Assembly (NCBI RefSeq): GCF_003369915.1
Contig: NC_046676.1
Span: 3,782,001-3,846,000, forward strand
Reading direction: 5' to 3'
Source: Drosophila miranda
Lineage: Eukaryota; Arthropoda; Insecta; Diptera; Drosophilidae
DNA length: 64,000 nt
A program made the position numbers and the translations under genes. Positions 24,101 through 35,598 of the stretch are shown here, one piece after another. Below the pieces are notes generated by a model, which saw only the letters and a program-made list of their open reading frames with translations, ran no database searches and was not told the DNA's origin. The first letter of the stretch is position 1. Every line of letters starts with the position of its first letter.

Positions 24101-25860
24101 GCGTTCCAGCTTAGCGCAAATTAGAAACAGCTGAAAAGCACTGCCAGCTACAACAGCCTATCCAAGCAAAAATGTATGGAAATAGAAAAATAAAACACGA
24201 AACAGGAGGAATCATGAGAAGCTCAACTCTGTGGAGTGTGATGCGCATGATTGAAAATGGGCCGCAGATGAATCTCTAACGGCGTAAGCCGATTACGGAA
24301 GCCCATACCTCCGTGGCAGCAGAAAGTGGCAAAAACAATAGCTCAGTTTCATATAGTTTCTATACTTTCATGCCCCGCAGCTGAGTCGCACAATATTTTT
24401 TCCCATTTGAATGGGCGACTTATCTATAGAAATTTTCAAAGTACCGACATACGAGTATTTCCACATCGCTCCATTTCAGCAGGCGGCTGCTGCGTTTGTT
24501 GTCGTCGTTTTGTGTCTGTTGCCGGGTGTACTGTTATGAATGAAAAGCTTTTCCTATTCAGCTTCATTGGACCCTCGGGCTGTTTTCGATTGGCTGTCCT
24601 GTCGCGTGTGTCCTTAGTGCTCTCCGCTCTGGCACTTTTTTCACTTGCTCATTTTGTGTGGGTGCTAACTGAAAGACGAGGAAGAAACGATAGCAAGAGA
24701 GTGAGATACAGCTGGTTAAGAGAACCTTGACCATGACTCTTGTGCACTTTTCAGAAGCAACACAGGGAACGTATGCACGATTTTTATTGATTTCTACTCG
24801 TCTTTTAGTCTCAGAACCTGCACCTTGGGGCAAGTTTAATCTGGCAGCTACAGCTTATGGCGCACAGGAACTGAAACTTGGAGGGAACAACGGGAGAATC
24901 GACCTCACCTTTTCCTTACCTTTATAATCTTGAAGACGGCGTGGTAGGTTGAATTAGATGGTTTAAACGAACAGAAAGAAGCATTTCCGAACCCAAAAAC
25001 TAAGATTTGTATACAAAGTATATGCTACCTGCATATGTACTATATTCAAGACTACACAAACTTTTAACGGATATATAGGATTTTCTAAGATATACTGCAT
25101 TCGTTTCTTGAGATTGGCTCTACTACTTACATCATTTCCACTAAAGAGAGGTCCCTGATTAGAAATCATACTAAAGCCATTATATAGAGCTGGATTCTAT
25201 TTTCTATGCGGTTCTATTTTGTTAATTTCAGTTGGTTTTAGTAAAAATAGCCCGAATCTGCGTTCTGGTTGTGGTCTTTGCTTGGCCGCAAAAGCTTTCT
25301 TTCTCTAAAGTTGCGCTCACTTAATGTGTCGGGAGCCCACGCGCGGCACAATAACCGTTATGACGGTGTCGTCGGCTAGATCAGCTGTTGATATTGCTGT
25401 TGTTGTCAATAATGTGACGTAGAGCGTTGGCGAAAAGAGAAGAGAGCGAATTTGATCGGCCTGCATGTGTGCGTGTTGTGATCAGTGCTGCCAGAATTTA
25501 AGACTGACTAAAAGGTAGATTCGAAAAAATATATTATACAGCAAGCCTTGCTTGGACATTTTGATTTACTAAAAACAGATAAAGCTAAATATTTCCGCAA
25601 TATCATCTGGAAAGAGGATTAAAAGGCTCGGAAAGCTGAATTTCTTTTAAAAAAATGCTAAATTGCTTATATGTATATAGATACATACATATGTATAAGC
25701 ATTGCGAAAATTTTATAAGCAATTCCACGTCGTAAAGCTAGATGTAGCCTGAAATATGCTAAAGTAGCAGCACTGGTTTTGATCGTCGCGATCGGGCAAG
25801 CGCTTCTCATAAATAAAAGCTGTTTTTGAACCACTTGCTCAAATCAAAAAAAATTGTAGG
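20544..25860. other. Spacer upstream of the MFS gene
   Basis: I see no supported gene in about 5.3 kb. There are microsatellites: (CT)n at 21121-21144, (GGGACA)n at about 21606-21640, and A-runs at 21540 and 22869. AT-rich CATATG-type runs lie near 21430-21460. The left edge should hold the 3' UTR of the membrane-protein gene and the right edge the MFS promoter. Confidence 0.5.
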
Positions 25861-26063
25861 TGCGATCAGAGTGCCTCTCTGTTGTCCGTGTAGTGTGTCT
25901 CTGTTATTTTTTTTTCGTTTGTCCCATCGATAGAAAACTATAACACCGATCGCGTGTTGTTCTTTGTTAAACAAATGTTTTAGAAACGGGCGTATTAAAT
26001 CGGGACTGGAAAAGTGCAAGTTACATAAGTACATATTAGAAAGAATACCACTTGTCCGCCAAA

Positions 26064-29000
26064 ATGAGCGTCGAAAGGTAATACAAGCCAAACACAACAA
26101 AAGAATATTGAATATACGTATCGATTGTGCCATGCATATTGCATATTCATCAGAACTATGAGAATTTTCTGTCTGGCCAGCTAAAAATACATCATTCGAC
26201 TTTAAACCTTTACGCGTATGAAACAAAACAAGTTTTCGGTTCTTTTTACCGGGTATAGCCTTCACCTGTTGCCAGGTTCAGGTAGACAGACGGATGGAGG
26301 GCCAGGTCTGAGATAACTCGTATTTTGTTCCACCATTGATAAGGTTCTCCTAACTCAGAGCTAACTCATCGAATGTGGGTGGCGTGGCCCTCGTGTGTAC
26401 ACACATATGTGAAATCCCCCTTCGACGAGTAGTCTTATCGATAAAATTCGCCGTTTCCGTCGGCCAGATGCGTTTTTTGGTTCTTGGCTGATCAATGAAA
26501 TAGTCGTACTTCAGAGGGACAGATCTCAGTTCTACTATACCCTATCTATTGGCTCAGCAATGATTATAAACAATTTTGTTTGCTGTACATTTTTAGCAAT
26601 GCGATAAGATAGTAGCGTTTTTTACAGACAGAAACACGTGCTAAATGGTTCGGTTATCCATAGTGATAAGTAAAGTACTTCCCAGTAAATTATTCATTTC
26701 AAATACTTCGAGTTTTCCATAAATTTAGTAGTATGTAAAACGAATCGTGTCTGCCTGGTGTTATCAAAGCCTGTTTCGATCGGGAGATTGAACGATTACC
26801 AGATCAATCATCTGTCAATATACGAGAAGACGTTATCACGGTATAGCCGTAGGAGTTTTGGTGCTGTAAATATACCTTAAAAACCTTAATGGGCTGGCTT
26901 CCTTTCCTTTAAAGATAATTGATAATAATTGATAAAATAAAATAATTTCAGAATATTGTGCAATTCAACATCTGCACAAACTTTTTCTTTCCCCTTAAAT
27001 TCCTTAATTGGTTTGGTGTACCCCAGAAATTACTCGCATATAATTGGTTGATAAGCCCAGTGGCTTCGTTTAGAATTTCATCTAAGAAAATTAACGAGAT
27101 TCCCACGCTTCTGGCCCGCCTTATCTTATCTACCCCATTATGCGATGCAATTTAATTATTATTACGCATACGGCGGGTGGGTCGGATCCGTGCCATGGCT
27201 ACCCGAAGCTCAAATGACGATGATGAGGATTGATTTCCATTCCTGATTGAGTGACGTAGCATCATCGAATGGCTTGGCTTGTTGCCCCAATAAAGCAATA
27301 GCATAGTAATTTGCTTGAGCTTGAATCGATTGAATGGCTGGGCTGCACATGTCGCGACACGATTTTACTGCGTGTGAGCTGTTATCAATTATCTAATTTT
27401 CGGTGTCAACAGTGGGCGACTGTATCTTTTCTATTATTGGCTAACATCGTACAGAAACTTTTTTAATTCACACATCAAAAAACCGATAACCAAACAGACC
27501 TGACTGACTGCGATTTAACTGGTTTACCTAGAATAGAAAGTCCATCATCCGAAGCTTAAAAAATGACTTTGTTAGCAAGAAGCTTCTTAAGGTGTCATTG
27601 AAACCAATTAAAACTGAAAGTATTCTGTTTTCCCCTCATATGTGGCGTGCTTCAATGTCTGGAGTTTGTTTTTGCACATTGAACCTTCGGCTTTGTCGAC
27701 ACTTCCTTAATCAAAGTCAAGTCTGACGATTTACCATTCCGATAATGCAATATTATCTGTACACCGAAAATTTGTTGCCTCTTGCTCGTTATTTTGGCGA
27801 AAAGGTGCTGTTCCACTTATATTTTTCTATGCGTATCACGAAGAACCGATTTATGGTGTGGCCAGTGCTAAAACTTAGTCTTACAATAGTTGCTCAAGGC
27901 TTGTAGTTTGTACGTATGGGAAGAAAGGAAGTAAACAAATTTTCGTACTGTGAATTTTATGAAAAACTATAACAAAAATAAAAGAAACTGCTACGGCTTC
28001 ATTCTACGTGACTTCATAGGGACCTTGGCACCAGACACTTATTTGATCAAAAAACAATACCATACCATTCCATACATGCGAATATTTTTGGAGCTCAAAA
28101 TAACATACAAACAATTCAAAAGAGATCGAATAATAATAAACACCAATCCGAGTTGCTTTTTATCGTTTATTTTGCATTATCAACGCGAAGCAAGAGTCAA
28201 AACAAACTCAAACACTACATTTGTGACGTAGGCGAGCCATGAGTCGTTACACTCGCACTCTCTCAAGCGAGCTTATCTCACCAGCTCTTCCTCTCTTTGA
28301 TCCGCTCCCTTTTTTCGCGCTGGAAAGAGATAGCGACTGAATGATTAAACAATAAAACGTTCCGGATTAATTGGCGAACACAACACAAATGAAAAAGGTG
28401 GAAGTGCAACCTGATCGATTCGAGTGGCGTGTAAAAAGCGTTCTAATTACCATGGCCTCGATTACAGACCATACCAGACAGTCGTAGGGCTGTAGGCTGT
28501 CCCCAAGTGCCCATGAAATTGCCAATAATTGCAATTGTTATGGCAATTTAAGCTGGAAATGGAAAATGGGGGACCTTGAACAAAGGGACCTGAGAATACT
28601 ATATATGAATGTGTAACCAATTGTTTAGGCTTTGTATTGCTGCCATAAAATCTGTAAAATAAATTATAGAAAACTCTTTGCTTTTTCGGTTTGCATTTCA
28701 ATAGGGGCATACAGACAAATCAATTGGTAATTGAAGTCTGAACATGTCTTTGGAGAGAGTTGAAAGATACTCGGACTTCCAAAGATACTTCCGCTTACCC
28801 TATTTTTTAACATCTTACTTATGTATGTACATTGTACTGATATCTGCACTGAATTCAAATCCACGACTTTCGTACCCTCCCTATTTCAAAAACAGGGATG
28901 ACGAATATAGTAAATTTATGCCGAACAAACTGGCCTATCATGTCGTGCCTGGAGCTGATTTCCAGTGCAAACTGGCCCACCAAAACTCTAGGAAGCTGTC

Positions 29001-32000
29001 TACCATCGATGAGCAGGACTACGAGCAGGCTAATCGAAGGGGAATGAGAAATCAGGTGAGTTGATTTAATAAAGACCGTGATGATGTGACTCTGGGTTTC
29101 AGAGGGTTGAAGTTTAATGAACAAGCTGAAAGAGCAGGCCGTTATAAATGACAAAGTTTGGATGAGTTTACACCTTTTTATTTTATTGCTGATTTATTTT
29201 ATAATCTTGTCAGTCCCTTGTCAAAGATCATTTCGGCACGGCCTAGACATGCGAATGCTCGGCAGATACAATATATTTTCTGAAGGACAAAATGATAAGA
29301 TACCCAATTGAACTGAACTTTCTTCACTCAATGATTAGAAACGCTTTTTGTGGGGGCCACATGTGGCGCTCATGTGATGAAGGCGCTCTAATTGAATAGA
29401 ATCGATTGGGACTGAAATGCCATTCAATTTCAGCGTGTCCGTGTTTAGCGTGCCCGCATCACAATTGAGTTGAATATGTAGGTTCAAAGGCAATCAAGAA
29501 TCAGCTGAGAGATCGTTTATCACTATCACCAGAAATCAAAAATGCTGCTCATGCTCATGCAACAGCAGCGCCGCTGCGTCAAACGGCGTGTGGCGTCTGT
29601 GGGGCAACTTCCATTGAAGCCAATTGTTGTGCAAGACGTTTCAAGCATGGGACATTGTTGCATTGATGCCCTGACCATCTGAGACCTTGATAGAATGATT
29701 CCTTTTTGGTTGACATTTTCCTTGGATTCATTTTTCCACCAGGTTCTGGCCACCTGCGCGGTCTTGTTGCTGTCCGCCGGCTGTGGCATGCCCATTGGAT
29801 TCTCAGCGGTATTGCTGCCCCAGCTGAGTGATGGAAATACCACAGAGATACCAATAGATGTCGACACAGGCTCATGGATAGGTATGTTGAGTCGAAAATC
29901 AGCCGCACAAGCTGCGACAAGATATTTGCGATTAAACAGATTGACTATTAATCGGCAAAGACAAACAAAGTTTTGGCTATCTCGAGTCTGTCTTTCTATT
30001 CGGGTTACGATCTAATATATTTCTACCTGTCTCTCCAAAACCTCAGCGAGCGTCCATAGTTTGGCCACGCCCTTTGGTTCGCTGCTGTCCGGGCCCCTCG
30101 CTGACTATTTGGGACGTCGCAAGACTCTGCTGGTGTCGGTGATTCCCCTCTTCCTAGGCTGGAGCACGCTGGCCACAGCCAAGAGCGTTAAGATTATGAT
30201 CTTTGCCCGCTTTCTGTGCGGCTTTGCCACTGGCATTCTGGGCGGACCAGGACAGGTGAGTGATCCATTTATGTATGATTCATTTAGACTGCTCTCTTGA
30301 GTTCATTCACTTTTCCCGGTGATAATACCTGACACAAGTCGAGCATGTTCGACTGACCCATTAACCGTAAATGGCTCATCCTTGAACCCCACCCCACACA
30401 TACAGCGCGAGAAGACAGCTGCTGACAAGTTGTCCAAGTTTGGCTGTCAATTGCTCACTTAGCGTCTATTGTCGCGGATTCTCTGGTCGGTTCCCCATTG
30501 TGTCTATGATAATGCGATGTAAGCCGGCTGTTTATTTATTTACTCGTACCTTATGGATATGTCCGTGACTTATCTTGCGGCCAAAATGATAAGGATAGTC
30601 GGACTCATAAACGCTGACGTTGTCGCTATCATTCCCATTCATCATGCTCGACTTGAAATGGCGCGCGCATCATTTGCATTAGCAAAATCTTTCCGCACAC
30701 ACAACCGCTGTAGTTCCGGATTCTTGACCTTAGTCTACAATAATGCTTTTGTTGTCATCGGAGTGGTGGGTGGGCGATGGGGAATGGGATGGATGGCTCT
30801 TGGGCGTCGACTGTTGCGCGTGTGTGTCGTCCGAGCGAATTTCGTTTTCATTAATGGTTTGCTGGCATGATTTACGATTTTATGATTACCATCCAAGAGT
30901 TCCCCCATTCGGAAGATTACGATTGAGATTTAGATTCAGTGATTATTATGCTGATGCTTTTGTGACCCTCAATTTGATCAAATTGTTTGTTTGTCCTCGA
31001 CCAGCAAAAGTTTTTCTTCTTGTGTGGGGTCAGGGTTTAGTTGGGTCACGTCTACAATTTAACAATTGGCATTTTTGTTTTCCTTTTGTGTTGAAAATAG
31101 AATTATTGTCTTCTAAGTTGCCTAATATTAAATAACCGTCAACTCCACTCCACAGGTTTACATAGCCGAGACAGCGGAACCCAATCTGAGAAGTCTGCTT
31201 ATTGGAGCACCCTATGTAGCGTATTCCTGCGGCATACTGCTCGTCTACTCGCTGGGTTCCATTATGTACTGGCGGAATGTGGCCTGGTGTGCCAACGTAC
31301 TGCCGTTTCTTGCTGTGGTCTCTATCTACTGCATACCGGAGACCCCGTCCTGGCTGCTGCGCAACGGGCACGAGAAGAAAGCCCTGCAAGCCCTAACCTT
31401 CCTTAGGGGCAGCGAGATTAGTGCCCAGAAGGAGGTGAATGATATGAAGCAGCGCCTGGACAAGGAGCGGGCCACCACCAAGACCAACGAGAATATCTTC
31501 AGGCTGTGCTGTCAGCGAGTGGCTATTAAGCCCCTGGTCATCGTGATTGTCTTCTCGCTACTGCAGATGTTCTCTGGCACTTTCATTGTGATATTTTACG
31601 CCATCGATATTGTGTCGGAGTTCGGGGCCGACTTTGATTCTAAACAGGCTGCGATCTGGACGGCTGCTGTACGGGTCGTCTGCTGCATGATCTTCTGTGC
31701 GATCCTAATCTTTGTGCGGAGGCGTCGCATTATGATCCTGTCGGGCATCGGCTCGGGCGTATTCTGCCTGGCTTTGAGCGGATTCATGTATGCTCGAGTG
31801 GGTCACCCAAAGATGTCGTACGATGTATTGGTGGCTGGTGGCTGCCTCCTGGGCTATATCGTCTTCAACACAGCGCTGATGGTGATGCCGGGCATCATGA
31901 TTGGAGAACTGTTTCCGGCCAGGATTCGTGGTCGGACGGCGGGCGGAGTGTTTGCCTCCATGAATGTGGCCCTGTTCATCTTTGCCAAGGGCTTCCCTGC

Positions 32001-32235
32001 TCTGCAGTCGTTGTTAAAGATGCGAGGGGTTTTCCTGGTATTCGGCTTTTCCAGCTTCCTGTTAACCATCTTTATGTGCCTATTTCAGCCCGAAACGAAG
32101 GGTCGCAGCCTAGAGCACATCGAGGACTACTTTAATGGCAACAACTGGCTGTGGTTCCGCCGGGACCGTGGCTACAAGACGGTCAAGCTCCTGCCCCTGC
32201 AACCACTAAAAGAAAACGCAGCGGAAAGTGCATAG
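26064..32235 (+). CDS. MFS sugar transporter family protein
   Basis: Coding exons: 26064-26077, 28896-29055, 29743-29881, 30047-30255, 31156-32235; 533 residues. The first exon encodes only MSVE plus two bases of the next codon. It has a good CAAAATG context and an AG/GTAATA donor, and its phase fits the acceptor at 28895 exactly (MSVER/DDEYSK). The protein has 12 predicted membrane helices and the sugar-porter signatures GPLADYLGRRKTL (loop 2-3), PETPSWLL at the end of the first half and PETKGRSLEHIEDYF after TM12. It resembles insect facilitated trehalose/hexose transporters such as Tret1 paralogs; the substrate is not proven. An alternative start at 28918, inside exon 2, would lose 12 residues. 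AATAAA signals at 32457 and 32479 end the transcript. Confidence 0.85.
26300..28290. promoter_or_regulatory. GATA-site cluster in first intron of MFS gene
   Basis: WGATAR motifs on both strands are frequent here: 26311, 26338, 26434, 26603, 26608, 26664, 26761, 26833, 26912, 26920, 26930, 27049, 27120-27132 (two), 27382, 27389 and 28271. This is denser than I see in neighbouring spacer. Such clusters are typical of gut or fat-body enhancers bound by GATA factors (GATAe, serpent). The enhancer role is inference. Confidence 0.4.
29162..29311 (+). CDS. Possible small secreted peptide in MFS intron
   Basis: A 49-codon open frame starts MSLHLFILLLIYFI and continues through LSVPCQ to a hydrophilic stretch ending NDKIPN. 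The shape is a signal peptide, with cleavage plausible after SVPC or CQ, followed by a mature basic peptide of about 29 residues. It lies in the intron between exons 2 and 3 of the transporter on the same strand. An in-frame ATG at 29117 would extend it by 15 residues and hide the signal. There is no dibasic or amidation site, and the start context is weak. It may be chance. Confidence 0.25.
   Translation: MSLHLFILLLIYFIILSVPCQRSFRHGLDMRMLGRYNIFSEGQNDKIPN
30256..31155 (+). other. Intron 4 of MFS gene
   Basis: A 900-bp intron between GTGAGT at 30256 and the acceptor CCACAG at 31155. Nothing else is supported in it. Confidence 0.8.
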
Positions 32236-32856
32236 ATCACTCCTAGGGGGGCTAGCTTGTATACAGGGCTGTTAAGATTACAATTAGTTTGCTTAGATAG
32301 TATTTGGCGTACTCTTAGTTCTATCCTTAGTGCCTCGTAGTTATTTAAATCTATCGATTTTCCAGTGTTCCTCAGTCATTCCAACACGGTAATCTTCAGT
32401 CTTCACGGTATCCTTTCAAGTTGTGATAAATCTGCTTTAAATTGTATCTCTTTTGTAATAAATCATATATGATTAGAGAATAAAGTTCGTTTTAATGATA
32501 TCGACTGTTTTTCTATTTCAAGATTAGGAAATTGAATTTTATTGACCAGATATATGTCGATTGATATTCAAATCAATCTTTTAATATCAATTAATAGTAA
32601 GAAGCGTTTACATGTTGGTGGATGATTCTATTTTTAACCATAATATGAGGAGGGTAGTATGAAAATCGCTCATATACATACATACATACATATATGTACA
32701 TTTGTACCACAGCATCACAAAATGGGCATTTCCGTGGAAATTTCAACCGAGGCTAAAAAACTTCCATATACTTTTGTCCCGATAATAAAATATTAAAAAT
32801 TTAAATTAAACGAGGGGGAACGTTGTGAGTTGCTGCGGACACCGCAACTCTACGGT
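32236..32856. other. 3' UTR of MFS gene and AT-rich spacer
   Basis: Two AATAAA signals (32457-32462, 32479-32484) lie about 225 bp after the stop and probably end the MFS transcript. The rest is AT-rich. A short palindrome, gttgc/gcaac, at about 32829-32848 directly precedes the inverted-repeat element and may belong to it. Confidence 0.5.
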
Positions 32857-33930
32857 TATACCCGATACTAAGTCAGTATGGCTCTCCTCCGGCAGACGCC
32901 GCTAATATTAAACGACACGACAAAGAGTGCGTGCGAGAGAGACAGAAAATCAGTCTGAGCGTGACGTCGGGCACTGCGTAGCCACTGCAAATTGATTTCT
33001 TGCTTTTGGCTACAAAAATGATCCGATCTGATCCAGATTCAGCAATCTGATAGATATGATCATTATCTATGATTCTGCGTTTTTAGTTTTCTCGAATGTG
33101 CAATATTGTGGATGCAACAGATTTTCGTCTTTTTGGGGGCGGAAGGGGGTGGGGCGAAATTCTGAGATATACGTTTTATAGTGAGATCTAACAGGAGTGC
33201 GGATACTAAATTTGGTTACTCTAGCGTTAATAGTCTCTGAGATTTGTGGGTGCCCCAGATTTTTGTCCTTTGCGGGGGCGGAAGGGAGTGTGGCGAAATT
33301 TTGAAACAAACTCGTCTCGGTCCGATATATTAAGAGTGTGGATACCAAATTTGGTTGCTCTAGCTTTTATAGTCTTTGAGATCTAGGCGCTAATGTTTTA
33401 CTCTAAGCAAAGCCGGCTATGCCACGTGTGTGTTAGAGAGAGACAGGGCGAGAAAAAATGAAATTGTTTTCTTGATGCTGGCTATAATAATAATACGATC
33501 TTATTCAAATTCCGCAGTCTAAAAGTTATGGTCATTCTCTACGATTCTGCGTTTTTGGTTTTCTCGTATCTTTAAAATTGTGGATGCCACAGATTTTCGT
33601 CCTTTGTGGGGGCGGAAGTGGGCGGGGCGAAGTTTTGAAATATTTTTGTAGCAGTGACATATCACAGAAGTCTGGATCCAAAACATCGTTGCTCTAGCTC
33701 TTATAGTCTTTGAGCACTAGGCGCTGAAGGGGACGGACAGACGGACGGACGGACAGACGGACAGACGGACAGACAGACAGACAGACAGGGCTCAATCGAC
33801 TCGGCTATTGATGCTGATCAAGAATATATATACTTTATGGGGTCGGAAACGATTACTTCTGGACTTTACACACATACACTTTTACCACAAATCTAATATA
33901 CCCCAATACTCATTTTGAGTATCGGGTATA
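32857..33930. mobile_element. 1.07-kb terminal-inverted-repeat element, non-coding
   Basis: The element is bounded by perfect 13-bp inverted ends, tatacccgatact at 32857-32869 and agtatcgggtata at 33918-33930. Inside are three degenerate repeats (about 33071-33244, 33245-33393 and 33543-33729). Each contains a GGGGGCGGAAG-type box, a region resembling CAAATTTGGTTGCTCTAGC, and TATAGTCTTTGAG. A GACGGACA-type tandem run follows at about 33730-33790. There is no open frame, so it is non-autonomous. The right end resembles a repeat very common in Drosophila introns, and I associate it with the obscura group; the family name is not established here. Confidence 0.75.
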
Positions 33931-34967
33931 AAAATGGGGTAAGCCCCCTCTTTTGTACTGAAGATAGAGCTTACAAAATTCTATTGACCCGCTTAAAAAC
34001 CGGGGGAAAAATGTTTGTTTTCCACCTTTTTTTTACATCAAAAGCGTACGCTCGCTCACCGCGGAAATGCCCATATATCATTTGAATTTACATAAAAACG
34101 AACGCGCCGAGTACGAATGGGAATTTTAAAATTGCTATTTTTGATATCGATCTATCGCAACGAGAACAACAGCTATAACTTCTCTGCCGTTTACTAGCTC
34201 GATACACAAATTTATAAAAAGTCGTTTTGTTTTAAGGTGCCCCTTTTTTAGCAAATTTTGTTTAACGATATTGTTTCAATTTTGCATGTCCTGTTAAGCG
34301 CACAGTCTCTGTTTTAAAGCTATCTAAACTAAATTTAGCAGCTCGGGAAACAGTATTTTAATATTCAGTCAAGAAAATAGGATATAAAAATGTAAATACC
34401 ACCTGTTGACAACCAAAAAGTCTTCAATTTACGTAATAATCTACACACTTACGTAGCATTTCATGACCACTTATGTTATACGCATTTTTTTTTCATCCAA
34501 TACCATTTTGTAATTAATTTTTTAAATGGCAACTACACAGTTTCTACATAATCCCTACATATTGATGTAAGTGTTTTCGATGCCATAAACTGGCCACACT
34601 TAGCCAATGCACATGCTTGTTGGTATTTTTTGAGGTGAAAATTGAACCGATCGTATATTTACGGTATATCGGTATATAATGATATACTTTGTCAATTTCA
34701 TCAATCTATTAAATTTCATTTTCAACGATATAAAGAAATCCAAGAAAAGCAAATATTTAAAAGACGCCAGACAAGTAGAAAATTGATTCACTAATCGGAT
34801 AAAATTATGGGCAGGGCTGAGGGAATATGTATAATAGATATTGAATTCGTCAGTATACTTACGGTATATTTCTGAGGGTCTGACCGTATATTTTAACGAT
34901 AAATGCTTAACCCCCAAAACACCTAATTGTACTAATAGAAACAAGCTAAATAAGCAACAACAACAAG
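33931..34967. other. AT-rich spacer and Nxt1 upstream region
   Basis: No coding exon is seen. Repeated GTATATTTACGGTATAT-like motifs lie at about 34651-34690 and 34853-34900, shortly before the Nxt1 start, together with TGGCCACACTT at 34591-34601, similar to the Drosophila promoter Motif 1 (YGGTCACACTR). These suggest a TATA-less housekeeping promoter. Confidence 0.4.
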
Positions 34968-35504
34968 ATGAACAACGTAAGGCTGCGCCGGCTATAAGTA
35001 AAATATTTAACTAATAATTGACTAATAAATCTGTTTGCAGGAACTAAAGATTAAAGTTGAACGTTGTGCTCACACAGCCGAGGATTTCACGCGCCTCTAT
35101 TACGCTTCCTTCGACAATCGTCGCCATGTAAGTTCAGTTGCTCACGCCTTTCAATGCCATGCGAAATTACCAACAAAAATAATGCATTGCAGCAATTAGG
35201 ACGTCTGTACCTTGACAATGCAGTCTTTAGCTGGAATGGAAATGGAGCCAATGGACGTCAAATGATCGAGCGCTATTTTCTGGAGTTGCCTTCGTCTAGC
35301 CATCAGATGAACACCCTGGATGCCCAGCCCATACTAGATGCTGCGGTGGGCATTCAGCTAACGTACTTGGTAATGGCCAGCGGCACTGTTAAGTATCAAG
35401 ACCAGCCGACCCGTTATTTTCAGCAGGCGTTCATTGTAACTGCCGAAGGTGACAAGTGGAAAATCGCCTCGGACTGCTATCGCTTGCAGGAAGTGACCGT
35501 GTGA
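34968..35504 (+). CDS. Nxt1: NTF2-related mRNA export factor p15/Nxt1
   Basis: Exons 34968-34976 (only MNN), 35041-35127 and 35193-35504 give 134 residues, the size of p15 proteins. The whole chain is one NTF2-like fold: helix region [22 protein letters not shown], then [16 protein letters not shown] and the sheet residues [16 protein letters not shown] and [25 protein letters not shown]. The protein dimerises with the NXF1 (small bristles) NTF2-like domain and takes mRNA through the nuclear pore. All introns are in phase 0. AATAAA at 35540-35545 ends the transcript. It converges with the WDR70-like gene, 94 bp between stops. Confidence 0.93.
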
Positions 35505-35539
35505 TCAATCCAGGTGCACCTAGTTCATAAGTTTGTACA

Positions 35540-35579
35540 AATAAAAGTTAAACTAAACTTGAAATATGGAAGGTTTATT
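35540..35579. terminator. Converging poly(A) signals of Nxt1 and WDR70-like gene
   Basis: AATAAA on the plus strand at 35540-35545 serves Nxt1, and AATAAA on the minus strand (35579-35574) serves the WDR70-like gene. Cleavage 15-25 nt beyond each signal would make the two mRNAs meet or overlap at their 3' ends. Confidence 0.6.
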
Positions 35580-35598
35580 TACATTACTTAGTAACTAA

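Noticed and set aside
25483..25775. Possible MITE with 9-bp inverted ends cagtgctgc / gcagcactg and an internal TATA-rich hairpin
   Set aside because: The inverted ends are too short, there is no target-site duplication, and the motifs may instead be promoter elements; not enough to call an element.
25807..26265. Minus-strand 152-codon frame over the first MFS exon
   Set aside because: No recognisable motif, AT-rich composition, and it covers a well-formed coding exon with splice donor on the other strand.
28744..28917. In-frame upstream ATG extending the MFS protein by 58 residues
   Set aside because: It would add an extra hydrophobic segment before TM1 and read through a good acceptor at 28895; the 14-nt upstream exon gives a cleaner start.
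35064..35192. Reading the Nxt1 second intron as coding (single 146-codon frame)
   Set aside because: It breaks the NTF2-like fold; splicing 35127 to 35193 restores the family length and sequence.
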